Assembly: GCF_000379685.1 (NCBI RefSeq)
Contig: NZ_KB903272.1
Coordinates: 186,624 to 250,623, forward strand
DNA length: 64,000 nt
Direction of reading: 5' to 3'
Source of the DNA: Catelliglobosispora koreensis DSM 44566
GTDB taxonomy: Bacteria > Actinomycetota > Actinomycetes > Mycobacteriales > Micromonosporaceae
Below are positions 29,038 to 38,766 of this stretch, piece by piece (positions within the stretch are counted from its first letter, which is position 1; each line of letters starts with the position of its first letter). The translations under genes and the position numbers were made by a program. Under the pieces are notes generated by a model, which saw only the letters and a program-made list of their open reading frames with translations, ran no database searches and was not told where the DNA came from.

Positions 29038-31182
29038 TTACGGGTAACTGAACCCCGGTGTGTTCGGTGAAGTTCCCGCTCGCAGCACCTGTGCGGCCGC
29101 CGCGATCGGGTTCTGGGAGTTGCCGAACCCGACGTGATTGAAGATGTAGTCCGGGTCGGCCATGAACGAGGCGACGGACAGCTGCGGCGTGTAGCCAACG
29201 AACCAGGCGGTGCGGTCGCTGTCTGTCGTACCGGTCTTGCCTGCCACCGGCCGCCCGACCATGCCCGCCACGCTCGAAGCCGTGGACCAGCCGCCACAGC
29301 TGGCGCCGGCCGCGCCATATCCGGTGACACAGCGGCCCGCGTCCGTCGCGGCACGGGCGACGTGTGGGGCGACTTCCTGGCGGCAGCGCGGGTCGGCGAC
29401 GTTGCGCACGTTGCCTTCCGGATCCTTGACGGTCACGGGACTGCCGTCGGGGTGGTTGATAGCCAGCACCGGAAGTGCTTCGCAGTAAACACCATCGGCG
29501 GCGGCCACCGCGTAGGCGTTAGCCATCTCCAGCGGCGTCGTGTCAGCGGTGCCGAGCGTGAACGAACCCCAGCCCGCGGCCAGTTCCGGCGTCGAGGACA
29601 GGTGACGGTCCGTTTCGGAGCGCCAGCGCAAGCCGAGACGTTCCGCCATCTTCACGGCTTTGTCCGCGCCGACGAGTTGCTCCAGTTGTACGAAGTAGGT
29701 GTTGACCGACATGCCGAACCCGGTCCACATGTTGCGCACGCCGGCCATGGCACCGCTCGCGTTGGCGGGACACCACTGCGTGCCGCAAGTGCTTGGCTCG
29801 CCTGGGGATCCGGGATAGATGGACACGAGCCGGTTCGGGGAACTGATGCTGGTGTTCGGTGAGAACCCGGCGTCAAGCGCCGCCATCATCACGAAGTACT
29901 TGAACGTCGATCCGGCTTGATAGCCCGGCAAGTCGCCTCCGCCGAGCAACGGGTTGACCGTGTTCGGGTAGTTGCCCGGGATCTCATCGCGTTTGCTCCA
30001 GTCGGAGTGTGGCCCGTTGCCCGACTGGTCCAGCGAGTAGTTCCGGTTGACCGCCATGGCGTGTACGCGTCCCGTGCCCGGCTGCACGGCCACGAGGCCG
30101 TGGGCGTAGGAGCTGCCGATGCGTACCCGGGAGGTCACCGCGTCCATCGACGTTTCCTGGAGATTGGCGTCCAGCGAGGTCGTGATCCGGTACCCACCGC
30201 GGCGCAGGTTATCGAGCCGCTGCCGTGGGTTAGCCCCGAACGCGGGCTGCTCCATCCACCAGTTCTTGAAGAAGTCGCAGAAGAAGCCCCAGCTGTTGTG
30301 ATCAGGCGAGACCGAGATGCAGTCGTTCGGCGGCTCATAAACGTTGAGGGCCAACGGTTGTTCCTTGGCCACGGCCGCCTCTTCGGCTGTCACCTGGTTT
30401 GTCTTGACCATCTGCTCGATGACCCAGTTGCGGCGGTCGAGTGCGGAGGTGGAGTCGTGGCTCGCCGGGTCGTAGGCACTGGGCGCCTTCACGAGCCCGG
30501 CCAGCGTTGCCGCCTCAACGAGAGTCAAGTCAGAGGGCAGTTTGGAGAAGAAGATCTGTGCGGCGGCGAAGATGCCGTAGGCGCGATGCCCGTAGTAGGC
30601 GATGTTGAGATACCGCTCCAGGATGTCTTGCTTGGGCACGGTCTTTTCCAGCTCCAGGGCGAGCCGGATCTCCCGGATCTTGCGCATGCTCGTCTGCTCG
30701 GTGGCGCTGAGCACCTCGTCGGGTTTCACGGCCGCGTCACGCAGCGCCATGCGGACATATTGCATGGTCAAAGTGGATGCACCCTGTGACACCTCGCCCG
30801 CGGTCTGGTTGGCCACGAAGGCTCGGGCGACGCCCTTGAAGTCGACGCCCTTGTGGTCGTAGTAGCGGGCGTCTTCGGCCGCGACGATCGCCTGCGTGAC
30901 ATAGGGGGACATCTCGTTGAGCGGGATGTACTTGCGGTACTCCTCATAGAACATCGTGATGGGAGTGACGCCATCGCTGGCGTAGACATAACTCGTCTGT
31001 CCCGCCGGCACCGGATTGAGCTCGTTCTGGAGCCCGAGGAACAGCTCCGAACCGCTCTTGACGGTCTTGCCGGCGGCCATGGCCACGGGGAGCCCGACAG
31101 CGCCAACGATGATGCCCGCGATCAGCCCGAGGCGGAGCAGCTGGGGAGCCCTGCGAAGGGCTTTCGTAATATTTCGTGCCAC
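29038..31182 (-). CDS. Class A penicillin-binding protein (glycosyltransferase/transpeptidase)
   Basis: A 714-residue peptidoglycan synthase. An N-terminal membrane helix (about 16-37) is followed by a GT51 domain (EDARYYDHKGVDFKGVARA with catalytic Glu, and GASTLTMQYVRM). The transpeptidase domain has the Ser-x-x-Lys motif in AGSTFKYF, Ser-x-Asn in MSVNTYF and KTGT in VAGKTGTTDS. There is no C-terminal PASTA domain, unlike mycobacterial PonA2. It polymerises lipid II and cross-links the strands outside the membrane. Confidence 0.95.
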   Translation of the reverse strand: MARNITKALRRAPQLLRLGLIAGIIVGAVGLPVAMAAGKTVKSGSELFLGLQNELNPVPAGQTSYVYASDGVTPITMFYEEYRKYIPLNEMSPYVTQAIVAAEDARYYDHKGVDFKGVARAFVANQTAGEVSQGASTLTMQYVRMALRDAAVKPDEVLSATEQTSMRKIREIRLALELEKTVPKQDILERYLNIAYYGHRAYGIFAAAQIFFSKLPSDLTLVEAATLAGLVKAPSAYDPASHDSTSALDRRNWVIEQMVKTNQVTAEEAAVAKEQPLALNVYEPPNDCISVSPDHNSWGFFCDFFKNWWMEQPAFGANPRQRLDNLRRGGYRITTSLDANLQETSMDAVTSRVRIGSSYAHGLVAVQPGTGRVHAMAVNRNYSLDQSGNGPHSDWSKRDEIPGNYPNTVNPLLGGGDLPGYQAGSTFKYFVMMAALDAGFSPNTSISSPNRLVSIYPGSPGEPSTCGTQWCPANASGAMAGVRNMWTGFGMSVNTYFVQLEQLVGADKAVKMAERLGLRWRSETDRHLSSTPELAAGWGSFTLGTADTTPLEMANAYAVAAADGVYCEALPVLAINHPDGSPVTVKDPEGNVRNVADPRCRQEVAPHVARAATDAGRCVTGYGAAGASCGGWSTASSVAGMVGRPVAGKTGTTDSDRTAWFVGYTPQLSVASFMADPDYIFNHVGFGNSQNPIAAAAQVLRAGTSPNTPGFSYP

Positions 31183-31335
31183 GAAGCGACGTTATCGAGG
31201 GAACTTCTTGTTTGTGGGCTGAATAGACATATTTGGAGCTAATCTCGCTTTTATGAGCGAGGGCTCGCCCGAGCGAATCGGGGTGGCAGGGTGCGTAGTG
31301 CCTCGCGGCGAATGCGACCGGAGGGAGTGTTCGGC

Positions 31336-34300
31336 GTGAGCTGGCGCAGACAGGTGCCCCGATTCTTCGCCGTACTACTGACCGTAGTAGCGGTGCTCTG
31401 TGCCTTGGCGGCGTTGCGGTTCGGGCACGGACAGCAGCCGGTTCGCCACTTCATCGACGAGGTCATCGTGCCCGCGCCGGCGAACCTCGCCTACGCGGCC
31501 TTCGTCGGGCTGCTCGCCGCGGCGACGGCACGCCGCAAGAAGATGGCCTGGTGGATCATGATGATCTACTTCGGACTCCAGATGATCGCCGACATTATCG
31601 TGTTCACGGTCTATGTCGTGGACAGGGCGGAGCTCGAAGGGTACCCACTCGGGTTTATCGTCTCTTCGACCGTGATCACCGTGGCCTTTCTGCTGGCGCT
31701 CATCCTGGCGCGCAAAGAGTTCTACGCGAAGGTTCAGAAATCCAGCCTGCCCAAGGCGATCGGGGTTTTGCTCCTTGGCCTCGCGATTTCCGTTGGCCTG
31801 GGCTATCTGCTCGTGCGCTGGTTCCCGAACACGCTGACTCCCAGCGACTATCTGCCTTACACGCTGGAGAAGGTGCTCGGTGGCTTGCGCGTGCGCACGG
31901 GCGATCGCACGCACAGCTATCGCTGGGTCAGTTTCGTGCTCGGGCTCTTCGGTGCGCTTTCTCTTCTCGCCGCTTCCTTCACCCTATTTCGTACGCAACG
32001 AAAAGCCGCTGTCCTGCAAAACGACGACGAAGTCCACGTCCGGCGACTGCTGCGCGACTACGGCGAGCGTGATTCGCTGGGCTATTTCGCGACGCGCCGC
32101 GACAAGTCAGTCGCCTTCGCTCCCAACGGAAAGGCTGGTGTCACCTATCGTCCCGTCAACGGCGTAAGTCTCGCGTCCGGTGACCCCGTCGGCGATCCCG
32201 AGGCATGGGGACCGGCGATTGACGAGTGGCTGCGTTACTCGCGTGAATACGGCTGGCGGCCCGCTGTGATGGGTGCGTCGGAAGAGGGCGCGACTGCTTA
32301 TGCCAAGCACGGGCTGAAGGTCATCGAGCTTGGCGACGAAGCGATCGTGCACGTGCGTGATTTTCAGCTTGAGGGACGCGACATGCGCCCGGTGCGGCAG
32401 GCTGTGACACGCATCGAGCGCCTGGGCTATACCGCTCGCGTACGCCGGCATTCCGCCGTGCCACCAGAGGAGATGAAGGCGGCGGCGGAACTGGCCGAGA
32501 AGTGGCGCGACACCGACGACGAGCGCGGATTCTCCATGGCACTGTCGCGGTTGGACGATCCGTGGGACGGCGACTGCGTGCTCGTCGAGGCTCTTCACGC
32601 TGACGGTGAACCGGCGGCGGTCCTGTCGTTTGTGCCGTGGGGCCGCAAAGGGCTCTCGCTCGACCTGATGCGCCGGGATCGTAAGGCCGACAACGGCTTG
32701 ATGGAATTCATGGTCTCGGAACTCGTGAGCGAGGCGCCACGCCTTGGCGTTGAACGCATCTCACTGAACTTCGCCGTCTTCCGTTCCGTGTTCGAGGACG
32801 GCGCCCGGATCGGGGCCGGGCCGGTGCTGCGGGCCTGGCGCCGGCTGCTGTTGTTCTTCTCTCGCTGGTGGCAGCTGGAGTCGCTGTACCGGTCGAACGT
32901 CAAGTATCACCCCGAGTGGGTGCCACGGTTCCTGTGCTTTGGTGAACGGCGGGAGTTGGCTGCCGTCGGCGTGGCAGCCGCGATCGCCGAAGGATTCCTG
33001 GTGCTGCCGTGGCAGCGCGGGCACTTGACGCCACCGCCTCCGCCACCGGGCGAACCCGTGTCGTTGCTGACTGCTCCGGCCGTTGAATTGAAACGGCCCG
33101 AGCAGGTGCGTGTCCGGCTGTCCAAACTGGAGGGTCTGACCGACCCGTATCCTGTGACGTTTCCGCGCACGCACACCATCGGTTCAGTGGCCGATGGGCA
33201 GCAGGTCGCGATCGCTGGACGGGTCATGCTGCTTCGCGATCACGGCGGCATCGTCTTCGCGACGGTCCGCGACTGGAGCGGCGACATCCAGGTCATCGCG
33301 CCGTCTCTGGACGCTGACGTGGGCGACCACATCGGCGTCATCGGCAAGGTCGGCCGCTCTGACAAGGGTGAGCTGTCCGTCTTCGCTACATCCTGGCAAC
33401 TGACCGCCAAGTGCCTGCATCCGTTGCCTAACAAGCATCTCGGGCTGACCGACCCGGAAGCCAAAGTCCGCCAGCGTTACCTGGATCTGATCACTTCAGA
33501 CGAGGCTCGTACGACGCTGAAAGCGCGCAGCGCGGTCATCTACTCGTTGCGGCAGTCTCTGTTCAGCCGTGACTACATCGAAGTCGAAACACCGATGCTG
33601 CAACCCGTGCACGGTGGGGCCAACGCGCGGCCCTTCATCACCCACATCAACGCCTATGACATGCGGCTGTATTTACGCATCGCCCCTGAGCTTTACCTCA
33701 AACGGCTGTGCGTCGGTGGCGTGGAGAAGGTCTTCGAGCTGGGCCGGACTTTCCGCAACGAGGGCGTTTCCTTCAAGCACAACCCCGAATTCACGATGCT
33801 TGAGGCGTACGAGGCGTATGCCGACTACCTGTCGATGCTGGACCTGTGCCGCACCCTCATCCAGAACGCCGCTCAAGCCGCCTCGGGCTCGCAAGCGCTC
33901 GTGCACGACGGTGTGGAATATGACCTCGGTGGACAGTGGCCGGTCTATTCCATCAACGAAGCCATCTCCCATGCGCTCGGCGAGGAGGTAACGCCGTCGT
34001 CGACCGTCGCCGAGTTGCACAAGCTGGCTGGGAAGGCGAGCGTGCCGTTTGATCCCACGTGGGGCCAAGGCGAGCTGATCCTCGAACTCTACGAACGGCT
34101 CGTCGAGCACTCCACCCTGGCACCAACGTTTTACAAGGACTTCCCAACGGACGTCTCGCCACTGACCCGTGAGCACCGCGACGATCCGCGGCTAGCCGAG
34201 CGCTGGGACCTCGTCGCCTTCGGCACCGAACTGGGCACGGCCTATAGCGAACTCGTTGACCCGGTCGAACAGCGCCGCCGCCTGACCGCCCAGTCGCTCA

Positions 34301-34479
34301 AAGCCGCCGGCGGTGATCCGGAAGCCATGGAGCTGGACGAGGATTTCCTTCAGGCACTGGAATATGCCATGCCACCGAGCGGGGGACTCGGGATCGGTGT
34401 CGACCGGGTCGTCATGCTGCTGACCGGTAAAACGATCCGGGAAACGTTGCCTTTCCCCTTGGTACGGCCAAATAATTGA
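31336..34479 (+). CDS. lysX: Bifunctional lysylphosphatidylglycerol synthase/lysine-tRNA ligase
   Basis: A 1047-residue fusion. The N-terminal part has six or so membrane helices (about 10-225), then a DUF2156-type lysyl-transferase domain. From about residue 590 there is an OB fold and a class II lysyl-tRNA synthetase with motif 2 (FRNEGVSFKHNPEFTMLEAY) and motif 3 (GGLGIGVDRVVM). It charges tRNA-Lys and moves lysine to phosphatidylglycerol, which lowers membrane negative charge and protects against cationic peptides. The GTG at 31336 is preferred because GGAGGGAG lies 9 bases before it; an in-frame GTG at 31291 is an alternative. Confidence 0.95.
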   Translation: MSWRRQVPRFFAVLLTVVAVLCALAALRFGHGQQPVRHFIDEVIVPAPANLAYAAFVGLLAAATARRKKMAWWIMMIYFGLQMIADIIVFTVYVVDRAELEGYPLGFIVSSTVITVAFLLALILARKEFYAKVQKSSLPKAIGVLLLGLAISVGLGYLLVRWFPNTLTPSDYLPYTLEKVLGGLRVRTGDRTHSYRWVSFVLGLFGALSLLAASFTLFRTQRKAAVLQNDDEVHVRRLLRDYGERDSLGYFATRRDKSVAFAPNGKAGVTYRPVNGVSLASGDPVGDPEAWGPAIDEWLRYSREYGWRPAVMGASEEGATAYAKHGLKVIELGDEAIVHVRDFQLEGRDMRPVRQAVTRIERLGYTARVRRHSAVPPEEMKAAAELAEKWRDTDDERGFSMALSRLDDPWDGDCVLVEALHADGEPAAVLSFVPWGRKGLSLDLMRRDRKADNGLMEFMVSELVSEAPRLGVERISLNFAVFRSVFEDGARIGAGPVLRAWRRLLLFFSRWWQLESLYRSNVKYHPEWVPRFLCFGERRELAAVGVAAAIAEGFLVLPWQRGHLTPPPPPPGEPVSLLTAPAVELKRPEQVRVRLSKLEGLTDPYPVTFPRTHTIGSVADGQQVAIAGRVMLLRDHGGIVFATVRDWSGDIQVIAPSLDADVGDHIGVIGKVGRSDKGELSVFATSWQLTAKCLHPLPNKHLGLTDPEAKVRQRYLDLITSDEARTTLKARSAVIYSLRQSLFSRDYIEVETPMLQPVHGGANARPFITHINAYDMRLYLRIAPELYLKRLCVGGVEKVFELGRTFRNEGVSFKHNPEFTMLEAYEAYADYLSMLDLCRTLIQNAAQAASGSQALVHDGVEYDLGGQWPVYSINEAISHALGEEVTPSSTVAELHKLAGKASVPFDPTWGQGELILELYERLVEHSTLAPTFYKDFPTDVSPLTREHRDDPRLAERWDLVAFGTELGTAYSELVDPVEQRRRLTAQSLKAAGGDPEAMELDEDFLQALEYAMPPSGGLGIGVDRVVMLLTGKTIRETLPFPLVRPNN

Positions 34480-34492
34480 GGGACTCGCATGC

Positions 34493-35563
34493 ATGGCCAT
34501 AATTACACTCTCCGGCATGATCCCCGTGCTCTGGATTTGCGGACCGTCCGGCATCGGCAAGACCACCGTCGCCTGGGAGCTGTTCACGCGAACCCCGGGC
34601 GTGGCCTACGTCGATATCGACCAGCTCGGAATGTGTTACACCCCATCGTTTTCCAATGCCGGCCTGCACACGATGAAGGCCCGCAATCTGGCCGCGATCC
34701 TTCCGCACTACGCGGCGGCCGGAGCACGCGGTCTCATCGTTTCCGGTGTCGTGGATGTCGTTGACGGCATCCCACGCGAGCTGCTGCCCACGGTGCGCCT
34801 GTGCCGGCTAACGGTTTCGCACGCGGAACTACAGCAGCGGTATCAGGCTCGCGGGGTGCGGCTCGAATCGCTCGCGCAAGCACTCGACGACGCCGAGGTC
34901 ATGGACCGGGGCACCTTTGCCGAGGAAATCGTTGACACCACAGGGCTTTCCGTCGCCGAGGTCTGCGCTCAGATCTCCGCTCCGCAGTGGCACGACGGAC
35001 CGTCCTATCCGGAGCCATCCCCGGTGCCAGCCGGTGGCACCGTGACGTGGCTGTGCGGTCCGCAGGCGGTCGGCAAGTCCTCCATCGGCTTCGCTGTTTA
35101 CCTAAAGCTGCGCAGCGCTGGATTGAGCGCGTTCGCCGATCTGGAACAGCTCGGCTTCGCCGGATCGGACCACCGGCTGCGAGCGCGCAACGTGGCGGCG
35201 TTGTGGCGAACGTTCCGGTCCTACGGCGCCGAACATCTCGTCATGGTGGGCCCCGCGGACAGTCAGGAAACGGTCGATGTCTACGCCCGTGAACTGATGG
35301 GCGCTTCGCTGACGGTGTGGCGCCTGGACGCCGATGAGGCCGCGCTCACGCAACGGTTCCTGGCGCGGGGCGCGGGCGCTGGCCCCGGGATCCCGGGCGA
35401 CACCTTGGCCGGACAACCCGGGGAGGCGCTCCGCCTAGGCGCAATAGCCGCCGCGAGTGAGGGCGAAAGGCTGCGCCAAGCCAATGTTGGCGACTTGTCC
35501 ATCGATACTTCGCGACTGTCCGTTGCGGACAGTGCCGCGTTCATCCTAGGCTCAGCCGTTTGA
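34493..35563 (+). CDS. Tandem P-loop NTPase/kinase-like protein
   Basis: A 356-residue protein made of two similar nucleotide-binding modules. Module 1 (about 8-165) has LWICGPSGIGKTTVAWELF, then YVDIDQLGM and KARNLAAIL. Module 2 (about 183-356) has TWLCGPQAVGKSSIGFAVY, then FADLEQLGF and RARNVAALW. Each is like a small-molecule kinase (chloramphenicol phosphotransferase or gluconate-kinase-like) with Asp after the second strand. Both Walker A lysines are kept. Substrate unknown. It starts 13 bp after lysX and may share its transcript. Confidence 0.8.
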   Translation: MAIITLSGMIPVLWICGPSGIGKTTVAWELFTRTPGVAYVDIDQLGMCYTPSFSNAGLHTMKARNLAAILPHYAAAGARGLIVSGVVDVVDGIPRELLPTVRLCRLTVSHAELQQRYQARGVRLESLAQALDDAEVMDRGTFAEEIVDTTGLSVAEVCAQISAPQWHDGPSYPEPSPVPAGGTVTWLCGPQAVGKSSIGFAVYLKLRSAGLSAFADLEQLGFAGSDHRLRARNVAALWRTFRSYGAEHLVMVGPADSQETVDVYARELMGASLTVWRLDADEAALTQRFLARGAGAGPGIPGDTLAGQPGEALRLGAIAAASEGERLRQANVGDLSIDTSRLSVADSAAFILGSAV

Positions 35564-35733
35564 CCATGAGATTTAGCCTTAAGAATGAACGCGCTCCCAA
35601 TGAGTCGAGATGGGGGCCGTTCGTATGGCACATTGTGGCCGAACGAGCACGGTGAGCAATCAAAGAAATGCCTGAAAATGGCTTATATCAGTCACACGCC
35701 CTCGCGGAACGTGTCGTGTCGGCAATCGGGGCA

Positions 35734-35770
35734 TACAGTAGTGTGACCTAACGCACGCCCCGCGTTAGGT
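35734..35770 (+). promoter_or_regulatory. Promoter and 5' leader hairpin of the GGDEF-EAL gene
   Basis: TACAGT (35734-35739) is a plausible -10 element. Seven bases later, at the expected transcript start, a perfect 9-bp inverted repeat begins: ACCTAACGC (35746-35754) with GCGTTAGGT (35762-35770) and a 7-base loop. It could be an operator or an RNA hairpin protecting the 5' end. The rest of the 231-bp gap before it shows nothing else I can name. Confidence 0.5.
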
Positions 35771-35794
35771 TCCCCGTCCCATGCGGAGGGTTCC

Positions 35795-37882
35795 ATGGTG
35801 GCCACGTCGCTCGCCCAGCAGATGTTGCGCAATCGCGTGCCTGCTGAGCGTCGGACCGCCTTTGGTGTCTACGTCGCGGGCGTGATCGTGGCAGCCCTCG
35901 TGCTGTCCGTCCCCGACTTCCTCAGCCTCCCGCGACACAGCCTGTTGCAAGGCGTGTCCATCTCGACCGTCGGCTTCCTCATGACCGCGGCACTTGCCGT
36001 GCTTGCCGATTCCGTCCCGGTGACGCTGCCCGGCCGGTGGAACACAGCCGCGGTCTTCCCGTCCGTGGCGTTCACGTTCGGCATCATGCTGGGCTACGGC
36101 CTCGCGCCAGCGATCATCGTCCAAGGCTGCGCGGTCGTGCTCTCCTCGTGGCGCCTTGGCCACGCCCCTTGGCGCGCCGCCTTCAACATCGGGCAATACG
36201 CGCTGGCCTTCGCGCTCGCCAACCTGGTCTTTGAGCAGCTCAGAGCGAGTCTCCCCGGCGAACGCCGGATTATTTTCGCCGTCGTCGCCTCAGCCCTGGT
36301 GTGGTTCCTGGTCAAGTACCTCACGACGGCCGTGGCGATCTGGCTCAAAGACGATGTCGCTTGGTGGCCCATGGTTCGCGGTCCGTTTGGGGCCGAGCTG
36401 CTCACCACCGGCGGACTGCTCATGCTGGCGCCCACGGTGATGATGCTGTCGATGCGGCGGCCCGAGTTCATCCCCGCTTTCCTGCTTCCGCTAATCGCTG
36501 TGCGCAAGCTGGCCATCATCACGGCGCACCAGCGTCATCTGGCCAATGTGGACCCGCTGACCGGGCTGGCTAACCGCAAGGCTCTCGTCACGGAAGTCGC
36601 CGGAGTCGCGGCCAATCACGCGCATCGCGCGGTGCAAGGCGACCCACGCGGATTCGCGTTGCTCCTGCTCGACCTTGACCGCTTCAAAAACGTCAACGAC
36701 GCGCTCGGTCACGAGGTGGGCGACCGGCTTCTCGTCGCCGTGGCAGACCGGCTCGCGAGCGCGGCCCGTCCCGGAGACCTCGTCGCCCGGCTCGGGGGCG
36801 ATGAGTTCGCCATCGTCGCCAAGCGTCTAGACCACCCGGAGCAAGCACGCGCGTTGGCTGAACGCATCGAGCAGGCGCTCGTGAATCCCGTTGTGCTCGA
36901 TGGCCTTCCCCTTGACGTCGGTGGCTCGATCGGCGTCGCCATCTTCCCTGAGCACGGCTCAGACTTCGCGACATTGCTGCGCCGTGCCGACGTCGCGATG
37001 TATTCGGCCAAGCACAGCGGCGATGGCATCGCTGTCTACTCGGCTGACGCCGACCAGAATTCACCGCAGCGCCTGCTGCTCCTGGGCGACCTGCGGGCCG
37101 CGCTGGCTTCGCCAGACGGTGGCGGTCTCGCGCTGGCCTACCAGCCCCAGATCGAAATCAGCACCGGCCGCGTGGTCGGCATCGAAGCCTTGCTCCGCTG
37201 GAACCACCCGTCCCGTGGGTGGGTCGGCCCCGACGAAATCATTAAAGTCGCTGAGCCGAGTTCTGTGATGCGGCTACTCACCAAGTGGGTCCTGGAGCAG
37301 GCTGTCGAGCGGCTGGCGATCTGGTCGGCTCGCGGCGTCAAGCTTCGCGTCGCCGTCAACGTGAGCGTGCGCGATCTGCACTCGGGCGAAATCGTTGAGC
37401 TGATTGAATCCCTGTTGCGTGCCCACTCCGTCGCGCCACAACAGCTTCAGCTTGAGATCACCGAGAGCGCCCTGATGGCCGATCCGCACCGGGTCGTTGC
37501 CACGCTGACGAAACTGCACCAGCTCGGCATCGGCATCGCGCTCGACGACTTCGGCACCGGCTACTCGTCGATGCAGCACCTGCGCCGGCTTCCGCTAAGC
37601 GAAGTCAAAATCGACCGTTCCTTCGTGCTGAGCATGCCCGAAGACGCAGATGACCGCGCCATCGTCCGCTCCATCATCGAGCTCGCGGGAGCCCTTGGCC
37701 TGCGCGTCGTGGCCGAAGGCGTCGAGGACGAGCGCGCCTGGCGTCTGCTCAACGTGCTCGGTTGCGATGTGGCCCAAGGCTATTTCTACTCACAGCCCCT
37801 AACCGCCGCCGAACTGCCCGAGTGGCTAGCCACCAGCAGCCCCCGCGTCCCCGGTGCCATGCTCCCCACGCCCTCCCGCTGA
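35795..37882 (+). CDS. Membrane GGDEF-EAL protein (cyclic-di-GMP turnover)
   Basis: A 695-residue protein. About six N-terminal membrane helices (20-245) form a sensor region. The diguanylate cyclase domain follows (LGGDEFA intact) with an RxxD inhibitory site (RPGD) five residues before GGDEF. The phosphodiesterase domain has EALLRW, NVSVRDL, LEITESALM, DDFGTGYSS and the KIDRSF lysine, so both activities could be functional. The start ATG follows GCGGAGGG. A second protein of the same design is encoded at 61146. Confidence 0.94.
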   Translation: MVATSLAQQMLRNRVPAERRTAFGVYVAGVIVAALVLSVPDFLSLPRHSLLQGVSISTVGFLMTAALAVLADSVPVTLPGRWNTAAVFPSVAFTFGIMLGYGLAPAIIVQGCAVVLSSWRLGHAPWRAAFNIGQYALAFALANLVFEQLRASLPGERRIIFAVVASALVWFLVKYLTTAVAIWLKDDVAWWPMVRGPFGAELLTTGGLLMLAPTVMMLSMRRPEFIPAFLLPLIAVRKLAIITAHQRHLANVDPLTGLANRKALVTEVAGVAANHAHRAVQGDPRGFALLLLDLDRFKNVNDALGHEVGDRLLVAVADRLASAARPGDLVARLGGDEFAIVAKRLDHPEQARALAERIEQALVNPVVLDGLPLDVGGSIGVAIFPEHGSDFATLLRRADVAMYSAKHSGDGIAVYSADADQNSPQRLLLLGDLRAALASPDGGGLALAYQPQIEISTGRVVGIEALLRWNHPSRGWVGPDEIIKVAEPSSVMRLLTKWVLEQAVERLAIWSARGVKLRVAVNVSVRDLHSGEIVELIESLLRAHSVAPQQLQLEITESALMADPHRVVATLTKLHQLGIGIALDDFGTGYSSMQHLRRLPLSEVKIDRSFVLSMPEDADDRAIVRSIIELAGALGLRVVAEGVEDERAWRLLNVLGCDVAQGYFYSQPLTAAELPEWLATSSPRVPGAMLPTPSR

Positions 37883-37982
37883 CGGGGTTATCCACAGAAC
37901 ATAGTCGATTGCGTTGCTGCACTCCCACTGTCCTGTGTAGACAGTCCACTGTGCACCTTCACACCGCGGTGAACCGGTTGCG

Positions 37983-38060
37983 GGGCACAGAAAAAGACCA
38001 GGCCCCGGGTCATGCTTTCGCAGAGGACTACCGGGGCTTTCATGAAGGAGCTTACCGGGT
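37983..38060 (+). ncRNA. Candidate abiF-type structured RNA
   Basis: The 180-bp gap before the Abi-family gene contains an A-rich stretch (AGAAAAAGACC) followed by a hairpin: GGCCCCGG near 38001 pairs with CCGGGGCT near 38031, around CATGCTTTCGC. Abi-family (AbiD/AbiF) genes are often preceded by a conserved RNA (abiF RNA motif). Position and general layout agree, but I cannot run a covariance model. The hairpin could instead end transcription of the upstream gene. Confidence 0.4.
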
Positions 38061-38062
38061 AA

Positions 38063-38721
38063 ATGGCGGCAAAAACAATCATCAACCTAGTCACGATCAG
38101 GCAACGGCTCTCTCCTGAGCGGATGGGCAGGTATGAGGCGGACACGTCCGGTCTTTCCCAGGAATTCGATCTCTACGAATGGAACATGGACGCTAGTGCG
38201 GCTTTTCACGGCCTGCTGCACGGTGTTGAAGTGCTGCTTCGCAACGCGATCCATGAACAGATGTCGTTGTGGAACGCATCCGCGGCCAGCAGCGGAACAT
38301 GGTTCGATGATCCGATTGGGGTTCTCGGTCCCAGGCTGATCGAGACATCGCAGATGCGTCTTCACGCATTCAGGCTCAGCGGCGGTCGGTTACGCCGAGC
38401 GCTCTCGTCTCGGAACTGACGTTCGGGTTCTGGCGATACATGCTGTCGTCGTCCTTCGAGCAGACACTCTGGACCCCTGTATTGCGGCACGCTTTCCCCG
38501 GGCTCGTATCGCGAAGACGGTCGGACATTGGGAAGCGAGTGGAACGGCTCCATCACTTGCGGAATCGGATCGCGCATTATGAGCCGATCTATCCGCGGCG
38601 GCTGGAGCTGGATCAGCAGGATGCCGCGTTCGTGGTGAGTGCGATCTGTGCTGAGTCCGGGGCATGGCTTGAGCAGACGAGTTTGGTGACGGGGACGCTA
38701 CGCCGGCGGCCGGCGATCTAG
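38063..38721 (+). pseudogene. Abi-family (AbiD/AbiF, Abi_2) abortive-infection protein, frameshifted
   Basis: The first segment (38063-38419) has the Abi N terminus: SPERMGRYEADTSG, DLYEWNMDASAAF and HGVEVLLRNAIHEQ. It then loses the frame. The -1 frame supplies the rest: SVTPSALVSELTFGFWRYM (about 38386-38442), LWTPVLRHAFPG and the hallmark HHLRNRIAHYEP. The frame must change between about 38311 and 38390. Joined, the protein would be about 218 residues, normal for the family. It is either a decayed gene, a sequencing error, or a programmed shift; no convincing slippery site was seen. Confidence 0.8.
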
Positions 38722-38766
38722 AGGGTGCGGAAGCCATGATCAAGTTGGGGGATAGACTTCGTCTTC

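Noticed and set aside
35564-35733. Cyclic-di-GMP riboswitch before the GGDEF-EAL gene
   Set aside because: The conserved core strings of GEMM aptamers are not present in this stretch.
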